Of a DNA stretch of 36,076 nt, positions 1 through 9,021 are shown piece after piece. Positions within the stretch are counted from its first letter, which is position 1, and each line of letters opens with the position of its first letter. Under the pieces are notes generated by a model that saw only the letters and a program-made list of their open reading frames with translations, made no database searches and was not told where the DNA came from. This DNA is from Bathymodiolus heckerae thiotrophic gill symbiont (lineage in GTDB: Bacteria; Pseudomonadota; Gammaproteobacteria; PS1; Pseudothioglobaceae), in assembly GCF_900180345.1 (NCBI RefSeq), contig NZ_FXLV01000009.1:1-36076 (forward strand), read 5' to 3'. The position numbers and the translations under genes were made by a program.

Positions 1-1413
1 GTTGGTTACTTGTTGAAACTGGTGGGCAATGTTGAGTAGTTTGGATTCTGACCAGTAATTGCCGATGAGTTGTAAGCCAACAGGCATTTTTTGTGAGAAA
101 CCAGCGGGAATGCTCATGCCGGAGAGTCCGGCGAGGTTGGCGCTGAGGGTGTAGATGTCGGCAAGATACATTGAGACTGGGTCTTTGAATGAGCCGAGGT
201 CAAATGCGGTGGTGGGGCTAACGGGGCCCATGATGACATCGACTTTTTCGAAGGCTTGTTTGAAGTCGTCGCTGATAAGATGGCGGGTTTTTTGTGCTTT
301 GAGATAGTAGGCATCGTAATAACCTGCTGAGAGTGCGTAGGTGCCGATCATAATACGGCGTTTGACTTCTTCGCCAAAGCCTTCGGTGCGAGAGCGTAGA
401 TAGAGGTCTTCTAAATCTTTGGGATTGTCACAACGATGACCGAATCGGACACCATCCATACGAGATAGGTTTGATGAGCATTCGCAAGGGGCAACGATAT
501 AATAAGTTGGGATGGCGTATTTTGAATTTGGTAATGAGATTTCTTTAACGCTTGCACCTAATGCTTCAAACTCTTTAACAGCTGCCATAATGGTTGTGGC
601 GACACCATCATCCAAACCATCGGCAAAAAACTCTTTAGGTAGCCCGATGGTTAAACCTTTGATGGAATCGTTTAAATTCTGCGTGTAGTCTGGCACTTCC
701 CTATCTACACTGGTTGAATCTTTTTCGTCAAACCCTGCCATAGTGTTTAATACCATGGCAGCGTCTTCTGCAGTTTTGGTAAGGGGGCCTGCTTGGTCAA
801 GACTTGAGGCGTAAGCAATCATACCGTATCTTGAAACACGCCCGTAAGTTGGTTTGAGTCCTGTGATGCCACATAAACTGGCGGGTTGGCGGATTGAACC
901 GCCTGTGTCGGTGCCGGTAGCAAAACTGCTTAATCCATCGGCAACGGCGGCGGCAGAACCGCCAGATGAGCCACCCGGTGCTTTGTTTTTATTCCATGGA
1001 TTTTTAACAGCACCGTAGAATGAATTTTCATTACTTGAGCCCATGGCAAACTCGTCCATATTGGTTTTGCCTAGCATTACTAAACCCGATTGATTGAGTT
1101 TGTGGCTAACGGTTGCGTCATAAGGTGAGATGAAATTATCCAACATTTTGGAAGCGGCTGAGGTTTTAACGCCATTGGTGCAAAAAATATCTTTGTGTGC
1201 ATAAGGGATGCCCGTTAAGATACTGGCCTTGCCTTTGGCAATTTGTGCATCTGCTGTTTGTGCTTGTTGTAATGCTATTTCGTCGGTAATAGTGATGAAT
1301 GCATTGAGGTCTGAGGTGTTGATTCTGTCTAAATAATGTTGTGTTAATTCAACAGACGAAAATTCTTTGTTTTTCAGCCCTTGTGTTAATTCAACAATGG
1401 TTTTTGTGTGCAT
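1..1413 (-). CDS. gatA: Asp-tRNA(Asn)/Glu-tRNA(Gln) amidotransferase subunit A, C-terminus cut by window edge
   Basis: This is the amidase subunit of GatCAB, which releases ammonia from glutamine to convert misacylated Glu-tRNA(Gln) and/or Asp-tRNA(Asn). Reading back from an ATG at 1413 gives 471 residues, open to base 1. The family is about 485 residues long, so only a short tail lies outside. The amidase triad is visible: Lys74 in PYAHKD, Ser149 in the GGSSGGS glycine/serine block, and Ser173 in [10 protein letters not shown]. It starts 5 nt after the gatC stop, so the two are co-transcribed, in the order aroB, membrane protein, gatC, gatA. gatB is not in the window; it may follow to the left. 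Whether the complex makes Gln-tRNA, Asn-tRNA or both cannot be told from this gene. Confidence 0.97.
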   Translation of the reverse strand, partial: MHTKTIVELTQGLKNKEFSSVELTQHYLDRINTSDLNAFITITDEIALQQAQTADAQIAKGKASILTGIPYAHKDIFCTNGVKTSAASKMLDNFISPYDATVSHKLNQSGLVMLGKTNMDEFAMGSSNENSFYGAVKNPWNKNKAPGGSSGGSAAAVADGLSSFATGTDTGGSIRQPASLCGITGLKPTYGRVSRYGMIAYASSLDQAGPLTKTAEDAAMVLNTMAGFDEKDSTSVDREVPDYTQNLNDSIKGLTIGLPKEFFADGLDDGVATTIMAAVKEFEALGASVKEISLPNSKYAIPTYYIVAPCECSSNLSRMDGVRFGHRCDNPKDLEDLYLRSRTEGFGEEVKRRIMIGTYALSAGYYDAYYLKAQKTRHLISDDFKQAFEKVDVIMGPVSPTTAFDLGSFKDPVSMYLADIYTLSANLAGLSGMSIPAGFSQKMPVGLQLIGNYWSESKLLNIAHQFQQVTN

Positions 1414-1418
1414 AAAGT

Positions 1419-1703
1419 TTATTCTATTACGGTTGGTACTAAATAATGCTGTTTGCCAATTTTCGGGGCAATAGCTTGGAAAGATGCTGATTGGTCATAT
1501 TCATTAACCTCATCTGTTCGCAAACGCTGAGTCATATGTAGGGGGTGTGCCATTGGGGTAATGGCATCGGTGTTAATCTCAGTGAGTTGTTTGGCCAAGT
1601 CTAAAATGGCGTTTAAATCCTTAATGGTTTCGTTCTGAGTATTGGTGTCAATCGTTAATTTAGCTAAATTAGCAATTTGTTTGAGTTCGGTATTATCAAT
1701 CAT
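1419..1703 (-). CDS. gatC: Asp/Glu-tRNA amidotransferase subunit C
   Basis: This is the small GatCAB subunit, which wraps around GatA and stabilises it against GatB. At 94 residues it is the normal length. It has the usual pattern: an N-terminal helix pair (about residues 5-40, [11 protein letters not shown]) and a C-terminal segment with the conserved Pro-Met-Ala-His-Pro ([17 protein letters not shown], about 49-65). It lies 3 nt downstream of the Met-rich membrane protein and 5 nt upstream of gatA, which supports one transcript. The start follows from the family length. Confidence 0.95.
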   Translation of the reverse strand: MIDNTELKQIANLAKLTIDTNTQNETIKDLNAILDLAKQLTEINTDAITPMAHPLHMTQRLRTDEVNEYDQSASFQAIAPKIGKQHYLVPTVIE

Positions 1704-1706
1704 AAA

Positions 1707-2312
1707 TTACAGGAAAGGCACGGCGTTAAATACACGCATTGGTTTATTAAAAGAAGATCTTAGTTGTGAGATGTCTTTTTGCATCCAATGCATTGATTTT
1801 TGCATGCCAATCATATTGTCGTTCATTTCTTGCATATTCTCAAGCATTGGTTTGAGTGCGCTCATTTTGGCATTAATTTGCATCATATTTGCAGAAATAC
1901 CGTCTAAATTATCAAGTTTTTTGGCGACAATAAACATATTTTTACTAACGCTGGAAAAGTCTTTTTGCATTTTATTGACCGATTGGCTCATTTGTGCCAC
2001 ATTTTTTGACAAATTATCAATACTGATTACCATGGAAGACATATTACTGCCCATTCTTGGATCCATGGCACTTGCTAGGCGTGTCATATCTTGAGTGATT
2101 GAGTAAATAATCATAAAACCGCCGAATGCCAATAGGGAAAATACCAATAAAGACGGCACAAAAAAGCGTTCAAATTTAGAATCTGTGCGTTTGTCTGCGT
2201 GTGATTCTACATTTTCTAACATTTTTTCTAAATCAGACATTTTGGTGGTAATCATTACATCGTCTTCATGCACTGCTTCGTTTTCAATGTCTTTATTGGT
2301 TTTATCGCTCAT
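1707..2312 (-). CDS. Met-rich single-pass membrane protein with periplasmic coiled coil, unknown function
   Basis: I do not recognise this 201-residue protein. It has an acidic cytoplasmic N-terminus (residues 1-45), one membrane helix (about 51-72, FVPSLLVFSLLAFGG then FMIIYS), and a roughly 125-residue C-terminal region predicted to be helical and coiled coil. The C-terminal part repeats short Met/Asn/Ser/Lys units (NMSSM, QMSQSVNKMQKD, NMQEMNDNMIGMQKSM). I count 24 Met in 201 residues, mostly at 3-4 residue spacing, so Met would line the helix core. The lysine/arginine-rich stretch before the helix suggests the C-terminus is outside. Its ATG overlaps the aroB stop (ATGA), and gatC follows after 3 nt, so it is translated with both. 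It could be a membrane scaffold or sensor; the sequence does not show which. Confidence 0.85.
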   Translation of the reverse strand: MSDKTNKDIENEAVHEDDVMITTKMSDLEKMLENVESHADKRTDSKFERFFVPSLLVFSLLAFGGFMIIYSITQDMTRLASAMDPRMGSNMSSMVISIDNLSKNVAQMSQSVNKMQKDFSSVSKNMFIVAKKLDNLDGISANMMQINAKMSALKPMLENMQEMNDNMIGMQKSMHWMQKDISQLRSSFNKPMRVFNAVPFL

Positions 2313-3385
2313 AAAAAATCCTTAATTACTTGTTGTAGATCATTTTTCTGATAATCCTTGCTGATAAAGGTTTGTCCTAGTTTTTTCATTAAAACCAAGC
2401 GCACCTCGCCATCAATAACTTTCTTGTCAACGCTCATTGCATCCACAAAATCTTGATAGCTTATTTTACTGTTGATAGACACAGGTAACTGAGTTTTTTG
2501 CAATAAATCTTTGACCTGCTGCACATCGCTACTAGCGATAAAACCCTCTAATGCTGATAATTCAGCCGCCATTAACATACCTACAGCAACTGCCTCTCCG
2601 TGTAAATAAGTGCCATAACCCAATGTATTCTCAATCGCATGAGCAAAAGTATGCCCAAAATTAAGCAAGGCACGCTTGCCAGATTCTAATTCATCTTGTG
2701 CCACAATATTGGCTTTGTCAGTGCAAGATTGATGCACTGCTTTGATAATTAAACCCTTGTCACGGTGCATTAAATCGTCTATATTCTGTTGCAAATCAAT
2801 CAAAAAATCTACATTACCAAGCAAGCCGTATTTAATCACCTCAGCCATTCCTGCTGAATACTGTCTATCGTCTAGCGTATCCAGTGTATCTACATCAATC
2901 AACACACATTTTGGCTGATAAAACGCCCCTATCATATTTTTACCCAGTGGGTGGTTAACCCCTGTTTTGCCACCTACGCTAGAATCTACTTGCGACAAAA
3001 GCGTGGTTGGAATTTGAATAAAATTAACGCCTCGTTGATAACTGGCGGCTGCAAAACCCGTCATATCACCCACTACGCCACCGCCAAGGGCAATAAGTGT
3101 GCAAGAGCGGTCAAAGCGTGCTGTTAAGAGTGCGGTAAAAATCTCGTTGACCGTATCCAAAGTTTTATACTGTTCGCCGTCTAGCAAAATCACCTCAGCC
3201 ACGGTAAAAAGAGTGAGTAAAGCCTTTACTTTAGCGAGATAAAGCGGGGCAACTGTGGTATTAGTCACGATCATCACCTGCTTACCTTTGATGTGTTGGG
3301 TGAGCAAATCAGTCTGTGTGAGTAAATCTTGTCCAATGTAAATCGGGTAAGATTTATCGCCTAAATCAAGATTAAGTGTTTTCAT
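2309..3385 (-). CDS. aroB: 3-dehydroquinate synthase
   Basis: This is the second step of the shikimate pathway: NAD- and Zn-dependent cyclisation of DAHP to 3-dehydroquinate in the cytoplasm. It is 358 residues, the normal length. The NAD-binding glycine stretch is GGGVVGDMTGF (about 101-111), followed by the conserved IPTTLLSQVDSSVGGKT. Predicted zinc ligands are Glu182 (AEVIKYG), His245 (NFGHTFAHAIE) and His262 (HGEAVAVGM). The stop overlaps the next ATG by 4 nt. ileS ends 69 nt upstream on the same strand with no clear terminator between, so read-through from ileS is possible. aroK, often found just upstream of aroB, is absent. Confidence 0.98.
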   Translation of the reverse strand: MKTLNLDLGDKSYPIYIGQDLLTQTDLLTQHIKGKQVMIVTNTTVAPLYLAKVKALLTLFTVAEVILLDGEQYKTLDTVNEIFTALLTARFDRSCTLIALGGGVVGDMTGFAAASYQRGVNFIQIPTTLLSQVDSSVGGKTGVNHPLGKNMIGAFYQPKCVLIDVDTLDTLDDRQYSAGMAEVIKYGLLGNVDFLIDLQQNIDDLMHRDKGLIIKAVHQSCTDKANIVAQDELESGKRALLNFGHTFAHAIENTLGYGTYLHGEAVAVGMLMAAELSALEGFIASSDVQQVKDLLQKTQLPVSINSKISYQDFVDAMSVDKKVIDGEVRLVLMKKLGQTFISKDYQKNDLQQVIKDFL

Positions 3386-3454
3386 AAAATATTAATAAGT
3401 TCATTACTGGTTAAAATTTTCATTCAAGTAAAGGCATTTTTTGCACTTTGGGTG

Positions 3455-6229
3455 TTACGCAAACTTTCTCTCTTCACCATCACCAACCACATTTTCCACA
3501 CAACGACCACACAACTCAGGGTGCTCGTGATTAGTGCCAACATCTTCACGGTGATGCCAACAGCGCACGCATTTTTCGTGCTTAGATTGCACTACTTTGA
3601 CAAATACGCTAGCACTTGCCTCAATACAATCATTGGTTTTTTCGCTAATTGGGTGAATTCTGGCGTAAGAAGTAATAAACACAAAACGCAATTCATCTCT
3701 CAATTGAGACAGTAGCTGGTAGACTGCATCTTCGCAATAAATGTCGACTTCTGCATCCAATGACGAACCAATAACTTTATCACTGCGCATCTCTTCCATT
3801 TGCTTTTGAATAAATAGCTTAATATTGCGTGTAGTATCAATCGCTTCATTGTTATAATCCGCATTTAACTCCTGATACCATTCTTGTAGAAAAACACTAT
3901 GTGTTTTCTCACTCGGCATACTCTGCCAAATTTCTTCTGCTGTAAACGACAATACCGGCGCTAGCCAACACACCATTGCCTCCAAAATATGATTAAGTGC
4001 CGTTTGCGCACTGCGTCTAGCCTGTGAATTCTCCTGTGTAGTGTATTGCCTGTCCTTAATCACATCTAAATAAAAACCACCTAAATCATTGGTGCAAAAA
4101 TTCAAAATTAACTGCATCGCATGATGGAAATTGTATTGTTCATAAGCTTCAAGCACTTGCGCTTGCAAAACAGCTGTTTTAGACATAATCCACCTATCCA
4201 AATCCAGCATTTTTTGCGTATCAACTTGATGAATCTCAGGATTAAAACCAGCCGTATTCGCCAACATAAAACGCAAAGTGTTACGAATGCGGCGATACGA
4301 ATCAGCAGAGCGTTTTAAAATCTCATCGGAAACCGTCATCTCGCCCGTATAGTCTGTTGATGCAATCCACAAGCGCAAAATATCCGCACCGAGATTATTC
4401 ACTACTTTTTGCGGACTCATAACATTGCCCAATGATTTTGACATTTTCTTGCCGTCTTTATCCACAGTAAAACCGTGTGTCAGTACTTGTTTATAAGGCG
4501 CTTTACCGTTAATTGCCACTGAGGAAATCAACGAGGATTGAAACCAGCCACGATGTTGGTCTGAGCCTTCTAAATACAAATCTGCTACTTCGGTTAATTC
4601 CTCTCTGGTTTTTAATACTGCATAATGACTTACCCCTGAATCAAACCACACATCAAGCGTGTCAGTGGTTTTATCATAATCTTTAACCTCATCGCCTAAA
4701 AAATCTTCAATGCTGGATTCAAACCACGCTTCAATGCCATTTTGCTCAATTTTGTCTGCCACGGTGGCAAATAATGCCTGCGTATCAGGGTGCAATTCAC
4801 CCGTTTGCTTATGCACAAACAGCGTAATCGGCACCCCCCAAAAACGCTGGCGAGAAATACACCAATCAGGGCGATTGCCCACCATCAGTTCAATGCGTTT
4901 TTTACCCCAATCAGGTATCCAATCCACTTTTGGAATTTCACTATTAACCGAATCACGCAAGCCATTTTGTTGCATAGACACAAACCACTGTGGGGTGGCA
5001 CGGAAAATTACCGGAGTTTTATGCCGCCAACAATGCGGATAAGAATGCGTTAATGGCTCATGCTTAACCAATGTATTTGCATTTTTTAAAATTTCAATCA
5101 CGCTGGCATTAGCCTTGAAAATAAACTGTCCACCCAATAATTCTGTGTCTTTAAAAAACACTCCACGACCATCTACAGGGCATTCAACAGGCAAATCATA
5201 TTTCAACCCAACTGCATAATCTTCCTGACCATGCGCAGGTGCAGTATGCACCGCACCTGTACCTGCCTCAGTGGTAACATGCTCACCTAAAATAATCGGC
5301 ACTTGCTTATCATAAAACGGATGCCTCACCTTCAAACCCTCTAATTCACCACCCTTAATTGAGAAGCCCGGCGTCTCAGTTAAGGGGCTCAGTCCGTAAC
5401 GCAATAATGTATCATCGGCCAAATCTTGTGCCAATAAATAATATTCATCGCCAACATCAACTAACACATAACTCAGCTCTGGATGCACTGTTACCGCCTC
5501 GTTTGCCGGTAAAGTCCAAGGTGTTGTGGTCCAAATAACCACAGAGACAGGCTTATTAACTTTAAACAATGTGTTATCAAGCAATCTAAATTTAACATCA
5601 ATTGCATCAGATTGTTTGTCTTTGTATTCCACTTCTGCCTCAGCCAGTGCCGATCCACACTCGGTACACCAATGCACAGGTTTGTAACCTTTAGATACAT
5701 GATTATTCTTAACCATTTTGCCCAAGGCGCGCACAATATTGGCCTCATATTGGAAATCTTTGGTTAAATATGGATTGTCCCAATCGGCAAAAATACCCAA
5801 TCGTTGAAAATCGGTTTTTTGCTTGGCAACCTGTGTATCGGCGTATTTTCTGCACTCTGCCCTAAACGCATTGGCATCAATTTTAATCCCAGCCTTGCCT
5901 TTTTTCTTCTCAACATTCAGCTCAATCGGCAAGCCGTGACAATCCCAGCCTGGCACATACGGCGCATCAAAACCCGACAAGGCTTTAGATTTAATAATAA
6001 TATCTTTTAAGACTTTATTAACCGCATGACCAATATGAATATCGCCATTCGCATACGGTGGCCCATCGTGCAAGATGAACTTAGGCTTGCCTTTGTTGTG
6101 TTTGCGAATTTTCGCATACAATGCATCGTCTTGCCATTTTTGCAAAAATCCGCCCTCTCGATTGGCAAGATTTGCCTTCATTGCAAATTTGGTAAAGGGT
6201 AAATTTAATGTGGATTTATAATCAGACAT
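3455..6229 (-). CDS. ileS: Isoleucyl-tRNA synthetase
   Basis: This is a class Ia aminoacyl-tRNA synthetase charging tRNA(Ile) and editing Val-tRNA(Ile). At 924 residues it is full length. The ATP-binding HIGH motif is at 65-68 within [13 protein letters not shown], and KMSKS occurs in [11 protein letters not shown] near residue 600. The CP1 editing domain includes [17 protein letters not shown]. The C-terminal zinc knuckle has [12 protein letters not shown] and CGRCVENV, as in bacterial IleRS. Residues 285-291 (ETPGFSI) are encoded by a GC-rich palindromic stretch that is also found, identical over 25 nt, in epmB. As I recall the E. coli enzyme, this loop in the editing domain is about two residues shorter. 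No ileS-lspA pairing is seen here. Confidence 0.98.
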   Translation of the reverse strand: MSDYKSTLNLPFTKFAMKANLANREGGFLQKWQDDALYAKIRKHNKGKPKFILHDGPPYANGDIHIGHAVNKVLKDIIIKSKALSGFDAPYVPGWDCHGLPIELNVEKKKGKAGIKIDANAFRAECRKYADTQVAKQKTDFQRLGIFADWDNPYLTKDFQYEANIVRALGKMVKNNHVSKGYKPVHWCTECGSALAEAEVEYKDKQSDAIDVKFRLLDNTLFKVNKPVSVVIWTTTPWTLPANEAVTVHPELSYVLVDVGDEYYLLAQDLADDTLLRYGLSPLTETPGFSIKGGELEGLKVRHPFYDKQVPIILGEHVTTEAGTGAVHTAPAHGQEDYAVGLKYDLPVECPVDGRGVFFKDTELLGGQFIFKANASVIEILKNANTLVKHEPLTHSYPHCWRHKTPVIFRATPQWFVSMQQNGLRDSVNSEIPKVDWIPDWGKKRIELMVGNRPDWCISRQRFWGVPITLFVHKQTGELHPDTQALFATVADKIEQNGIEAWFESSIEDFLGDEVKDYDKTTDTLDVWFDSGVSHYAVLKTREELTEVADLYLEGSDQHRGWFQSSLISSVAINGKAPYKQVLTHGFTVDKDGKKMSKSLGNVMSPQKVVNNLGADILRLWIASTDYTGEMTVSDEILKRSADSYRRIRNTLRFMLANTAGFNPEIHQVDTQKMLDLDRWIMSKTAVLQAQVLEAYEQYNFHHAMQLILNFCTNDLGGFYLDVIKDRQYTTQENSQARRSAQTALNHILEAMVCWLAPVLSFTAEEIWQSMPSEKTHSVFLQEWYQELNADYNNEAIDTTRNIKLFIQKQMEEMRSDKVIGSSLDAEVDIYCEDAVYQLLSQLRDELRFVFITSYARIHPISEKTNDCIEASASVFVKVVQSKHEKCVRCWHHREDVGTNHEHPELCGRCVENVVGDGEERKFA
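5354..5384. repeat. Palindromic coding repeat in ileS (ETPGFSI unit)
   Basis: This 31-bp near-perfect palindrome (arms CTTAA/TTAAG and TGAGA/TCTCA, GCC/CGG at the centre) is much more GC-rich than its surroundings. On the coding strand it reads [10 protein letters not shown]. Twenty-five nucleotides are identical to the second copy at 26533-26557 in epmB, in the same reading frame relative to the peptide. Confidence 0.8.
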
Positions 6230-6257
6230 TGGCGCTTAGATGATACTAAAAAACGCC

Positions 6258-6263
6258 ATTATA
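6258..6263 (-). promoter_or_regulatory. Possible -10 element for ileS
   Basis: On the minus strand a perfect TATAAT lies 28 nt upstream of the ileS ATG, between rluB and ileS. No convincing -35 hexamer is found at 16-18 nt. It suggests ileS may be transcribed separately from rluB. Confidence 0.35.
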
Positions 6264-6279
6264 CCTTTGTACGACTGTT

Positions 6280-7011
6280 TTAACCTTTCAAATTAACAGC
6301 GTCTAATAACAATTTTACTTGCCCAGGTTTGAGGTAATCATACTGGTTTGCCTTGAGCTTATCTGGCAGACGGATTTCGCCAAAACGAATGCGAATTAAA
6401 CGAGAAACTTTAAATCCTAGCGCCTCCCAGAGACGGCGCACTTCTCGTTTACGACCTTCTTTTAGCACCACTTTATACCAACGATTTGCACCTTGTCCAC
6501 CGCCGATAGCTACACGAGAAAACTTGGCAAGACCATCGTCTAATTCAATACCGTCCGTTAATTGTTGCAAATCTTCTTGTTCCACTTGTCCTAACACTCT
6601 AACTGCATATTCTCGGTCAATCTCAGAGCTTGGGTGCATAAGTTTGTTGGCTAAATCGCCATTGTTGGTAAACAGCAACAAACCTGATGTATTAAGATCT
6701 AAGCGCCCTACCATCACCCAACGAGATTCTTTAGGCAGTAATTCAAAAACGCTTTTGCGCCCTTCGTCATCCTTGTTAGAACAGATAAAACCTGCTTGTT
6801 TATTGAGAATAATGACCTTGGTTTCTTCCTCTTGATAACGCACAAGGTCGATTTTTCGTCCATCGATTTTAACCATGTCGGTTATTTCAGCCTTATCACC
6901 AATACTCGCAGTTTTATTATTGACTTCAATGCGCCCCTGCTCAATCAGTCGCTCTGCCCAACGGCGTGAACCGTAACCCGCTGTGGCAATGAGTTTTTGT
7001 AATCTATCCAT
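6280..7011 (-). CDS. rluB: 23S rRNA pseudouridine synthase, RluB/RsuA family
   Basis: This enzyme isomerises a uridine in rRNA to pseudouridine. It has an N-terminal S4 RNA-binding domain (residues 1-50; RLQKLIATAGYGSRRWAERLI), then the RsuA/RluB/E/F catalytic domain with the signature GRLDLNTSGLLLFTN. Asp105 is the expected nucleophile. EGRKREVRRLWEALG near 185-200 fits RluB, which modifies U2605 in E. coli, better than RsuA. Length is 243 residues; E. coli RluB carries an extra basic tail, which is missing here. The ATG at 7011 lies inside the last codons of a 46-residue membrane ORF (overlap 8 nt), so initiation is probably coupled to it. No other strong ribosome binding site is seen. Confidence 0.92.
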   Translation of the reverse strand: MDRLQKLIATAGYGSRRWAERLIEQGRIEVNNKTASIGDKAEITDMVKIDGRKIDLVRYQEEETKVIILNKQAGFICSNKDDEGRKSVFELLPKESRWVMVGRLDLNTSGLLLFTNNGDLANKLMHPSSEIDREYAVRVLGQVEQEDLQQLTDGIELDDGLAKFSRVAIGGGQGANRWYKVVLKEGRKREVRRLWEALGFKVSRLIRIRFGEIRLPDKLKANQYDYLKPGQVKLLLDAVNLKG

Positions 7012-7144
7012 TTAAAATTTGAATGAATTTTTCGAACTTAGTGGTATCTTTTTGTTTTTTAATTGAGACCCATGCAACGAAAACAGCCACTATTAAAGCG
7101 GCTGTTTGTATCATTTGAAAAATTACTTGATTACTCAAGTCCAT
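7004..7144 (-). CDS. Small membrane protein (46 aa) overlapping the rluB start
   Basis: This ATG-to-TAG frame was found by reading the gap upstream of rluB. It begins MDLSNQVIFQMIQTAALI and ends FEKFIQILNG. It has one hydrophobic helix at about residues 8-27 (including AALIVAVFVAWVSI) followed by a basic KKQK stop-transfer segment and an amphipathic tail. AAGAAGGG sits just upstream of the ATG as a ribosome binding site. A consensus-like promoter lies about 60 nt upstream. It overlaps rluB by 8 nt, which suggests translational coupling. I do not recognise the family. Membrane topology and context support a real gene, but nothing shows its function. Confidence 0.6.
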   Translation of the reverse strand: MDLSNQVIFQMIQTAALIVAVFVAWVSIKKQKDTTKFEKFIQILNG

Positions 7145-7169
7145 TAGACCCTTCTTGTAAAATAATCAT
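7131..7169 (-). CDS. Possible 12-codon leader ORF upstream of the small membrane protein
   Basis: On the minus strand a very good Shine-Dalgarno (AAGGAGAAGTA then ATG, 5-nt spacing) opens a 12-residue frame, MIILQEGSNGLE, that stops at 7131. It overlaps the start of the 46-residue ORF by 14 nt in another frame. It has the strongest ribosome binding site in this transcript, yet encodes almost nothing, so it may set translation of the next two frames. It has no amino-acid run typical of attenuators. Confidence 0.4.
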   Translation of the reverse strand: MIILQEGSNGLE

Positions 7170-7202
7170 TACTTCTCCTTTTTAATATTACTAATTGTTA
7201 TA

Positions 7203-7232
7203 ATTATAACATACAACCAACAAAACAAACAA
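7203..7232 (-). promoter_or_regulatory. Sigma70-type promoter for the small ORF and rluB
   Basis: On the minus strand, TTGTTT (7227-7232) and TATAAT (7203-7208) are separated by 18 nt, just after the trpS stop codon. The first ATG is about 33 nt downstream of the -10, giving a leader of roughly 25 nt. Confidence 0.55.
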
Positions 7233-8429
7233 TTAATAAATAATGCCCATCGCTTCACGCACTTCTGTCATGGTTTCTTGGGCAACACTGCGGGCTTTTT
7301 CTGAGCCTTCATGAATGATTTGACTGATGAGTTTTGGGTCAGATTGGTATTTGGCAATGCCTTCTTGGATTGGTAATAATTCCACTTGAATACTGTTAAT
7401 CACAGGTTGTTTACATTCGACACAGCCCATTTTTGCATGAGTGCAGCCATCTTTTACCCAGTCACAAGTTTGCTCGTCCGAATACACTTCGTGTAATTGC
7501 CATACTGGGCATTTGTTTGGGTCGCCCGCATCGGTGAGTTTAATGCGTGCTGGGTCAGTTGGCATACGCCTAATCTTGGCTTCAACTTGTTCTTCACTGT
7601 CACGCAGAGAGATGGTGTTGCCGTAAGATTTACTCATTTTTTGCCCATCTAGACCTGGCATTTTTGAGGCTTTGGTCAGCAAGGATTCTGGCTCAGGTAA
7701 GATGATTTTCCCCAATCCTTCAATATAACCCAGCAATCTTTCCCTGTCGGTTAGCGTAATGTTTTGTTGTTCTTTTAATAAGGCTTGCGCTTTGGCAAGT
7801 GCTTCTGTATCGCCAGTTTCTTGATAAGCTTTGCGTAACGAGCGATAGGATTTGGCTTGTTTTTTGCCTATTTTACTAATGCTGGCTTCTGCTTTTTTTT
7901 CAAAATCAGCCTCTCGTCCATACACATAATTAAAGCGTCTTGCCACTTCACGAGTCAGCTCAATATGTGCCACTTGGTCTTCGCCCACAGGCACTAAACC
8001 CGCTTTATACATTAAAATATCTGCACTTTGCAAAAGCGGATAGCCCAAAAATCCATAAGTACCCAAATCTTTGGTTTTTAATTTTTCTTGCTGGTCTTTA
8101 TATGACGGCACCCTTTCTAACCAAGACAGCGGCGTGGTCATCGATAACAACAAATGTAACTCTGCGTGTTCTGGCACTTTTGATTGCACGAAAATCGTCG
8201 AAGTATTTGGGTTAATACCCACTGCAAGCCAATCAATTACCATATCAGCTACATTAGTTTTAAGGTCAATTTTGTCTGAATAATGCGTGGTAAAGGCGTG
8301 CCAGTCTGCAACAAAAAAATAAGAATCATACTTATTTTGCAACTCCATCCAGTTTTTCAAAACACCGTGATAATGCCCTAAATGCAATTGACCTGTGGGC
8401 CTCATTCCTGATAAAACTCTATTTTCCAT
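7233..8429 (-). CDS. trpS: Tryptophanyl-tRNA synthetase, probable iron-sulfur type
   Basis: This class Ic synthetase charges tRNA(Trp). The HIGH-like motif is GQLHLGHYHGVL (13-24) and KMSKS is at 264-268 (DGQKMSKSYGN). At 398 residues it is longer than the common 330-residue form, with an extra lysine-rich segment at about 175-235. Near the anticodon-binding region it has five cysteines: C307, C322, C329, C336 and C339. The pattern C307-x21-C329-x6-C336-x2-C339 nearly matches the [4Fe-4S] motif known in Thermotoga TrpRS (C-x22-C-x6-C-x2-C). The start overlaps the end of coaX by 11 nt, so coaX and trpS share a transcript. Identity is certain; the cluster is inferred from spacing. Confidence 0.97.
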   Translation of the reverse strand: MENRVLSGMRPTGQLHLGHYHGVLKNWMELQNKYDSYFFVADWHAFTTHYSDKIDLKTNVADMVIDWLAVGINPNTSTIFVQSKVPEHAELHLLLSMTTPLSWLERVPSYKDQQEKLKTKDLGTYGFLGYPLLQSADILMYKAGLVPVGEDQVAHIELTREVARRFNYVYGREADFEKKAEASISKIGKKQAKSYRSLRKAYQETGDTEALAKAQALLKEQQNITLTDRERLLGYIEGLGKIILPEPESLLTKASKMPGLDGQKMSKSYGNTISLRDSEEQVEAKIRRMPTDPARIKLTDAGDPNKCPVWQLHEVYSDEQTCDWVKDGCTHAKMGCVECKQPVINSIQVELLPIQEGIAKYQSDPKLISQIIHEGSEKARSVAQETMTEVREAMGIIY

Positions 8430-9021
8430 TTATTATTTCCAATCCCGTTATTACTAAATTTTGATGATATTGTGCCCGCTTAATATCAACTACCACTTGT
8501 CCGCCGCCGGTGATTAAAATCAAACCATTAAACGCATCACAACGCTTTTCAATAGTATCACGCAGCATATTTTCAGTCCCCAACTGCCATGACTGCCGAG
8601 TGTCATCGCCCACAAAGGCTTTACACTTTTGTAACTGATAAAGCCCCGGCGCAATACCGCCATCAATATGCCTATTATTCTGCACAATATCAATAGTAAT
8701 GAATGTGCCAATATCCACCAGCATAAAATCTTGTTCTGGGTATTTCTCGTATCCTGCCACAATACCTAAAAAACGATCAACACCCAATTGCTCTAAATTA
8801 TAATCAAAAACCAAGCCTTTATAAGGCTTAGGTTTAATAATTGTTGGATTAGAAAAATGCTGAATAAGTTGATGATTTGCTACACAGGCTATGGCGCTGG
8901 ACTGGTGTTGTGGTATTACACTGGGTTGGAAGTCTTTAATATCAACACTGTTATAATCGCTGCCAATCTTCCAACCAACACTGCTGCTACCAATATCTAC
9001 TAATAAATCAAATTGAGACAT
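8419..9021 (-). CDS. coaX: Type III pantothenate kinase
   Basis: This is the first step of coenzyme A synthesis, ATP-dependent phosphorylation of pantothenate. The ASKHA fold is recognisable: phosphate-1-like DIGSSSVGWKIG at 9-20, GVDRFLGIVAG at 80-90 holding the likely catalytic Asp82, DIGTFITID at 103-111, GGIAPGLYQL at 121-130 and a C-terminal LILITGGG. At 200 residues it is short for CoaX (usually 240-260); the missing length appears spread over loops, and all motifs are present. The start overlaps the nhaD end by 14 nt and its end overlaps trpS by 11 nt. In many gammaproteobacteria coaX follows birA, which is not the case here. Confidence 0.85.
   Translation of the reverse strand: MSQFDLLVDIGSSSVGWKIGSDYNSVDIKDFQPSVIPQHQSSAIACVANHQLIQHFSNPTIIKPKPYKGLVFDYNLEQLGVDRFLGIVAGYEKYPEQDFMLVDIGTFITIDIVQNNRHIDGGIAPGLYQLQKCKAFVGDDTRQSWQLGTENMLRDTIEKRCDAFNGLILITGGGQVVVDIKRAQYHQNLVITGLEIINGK

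Noticed and set aside
1642-2094. Plus-strand 150-residue hydrophobic frame opposite the Met-rich protein
   Set aside because: It is the antisense of repeated Met codons (CAT) and has no ribosome site; the minus-strand gene is coupled to aroB and gatC.
6353-6835. Plus-strand 160-residue frame opposite rluB
   Set aside because: It is a Ser/Arg/Pro-rich shadow of a clearly conserved enzyme, with no start signal.
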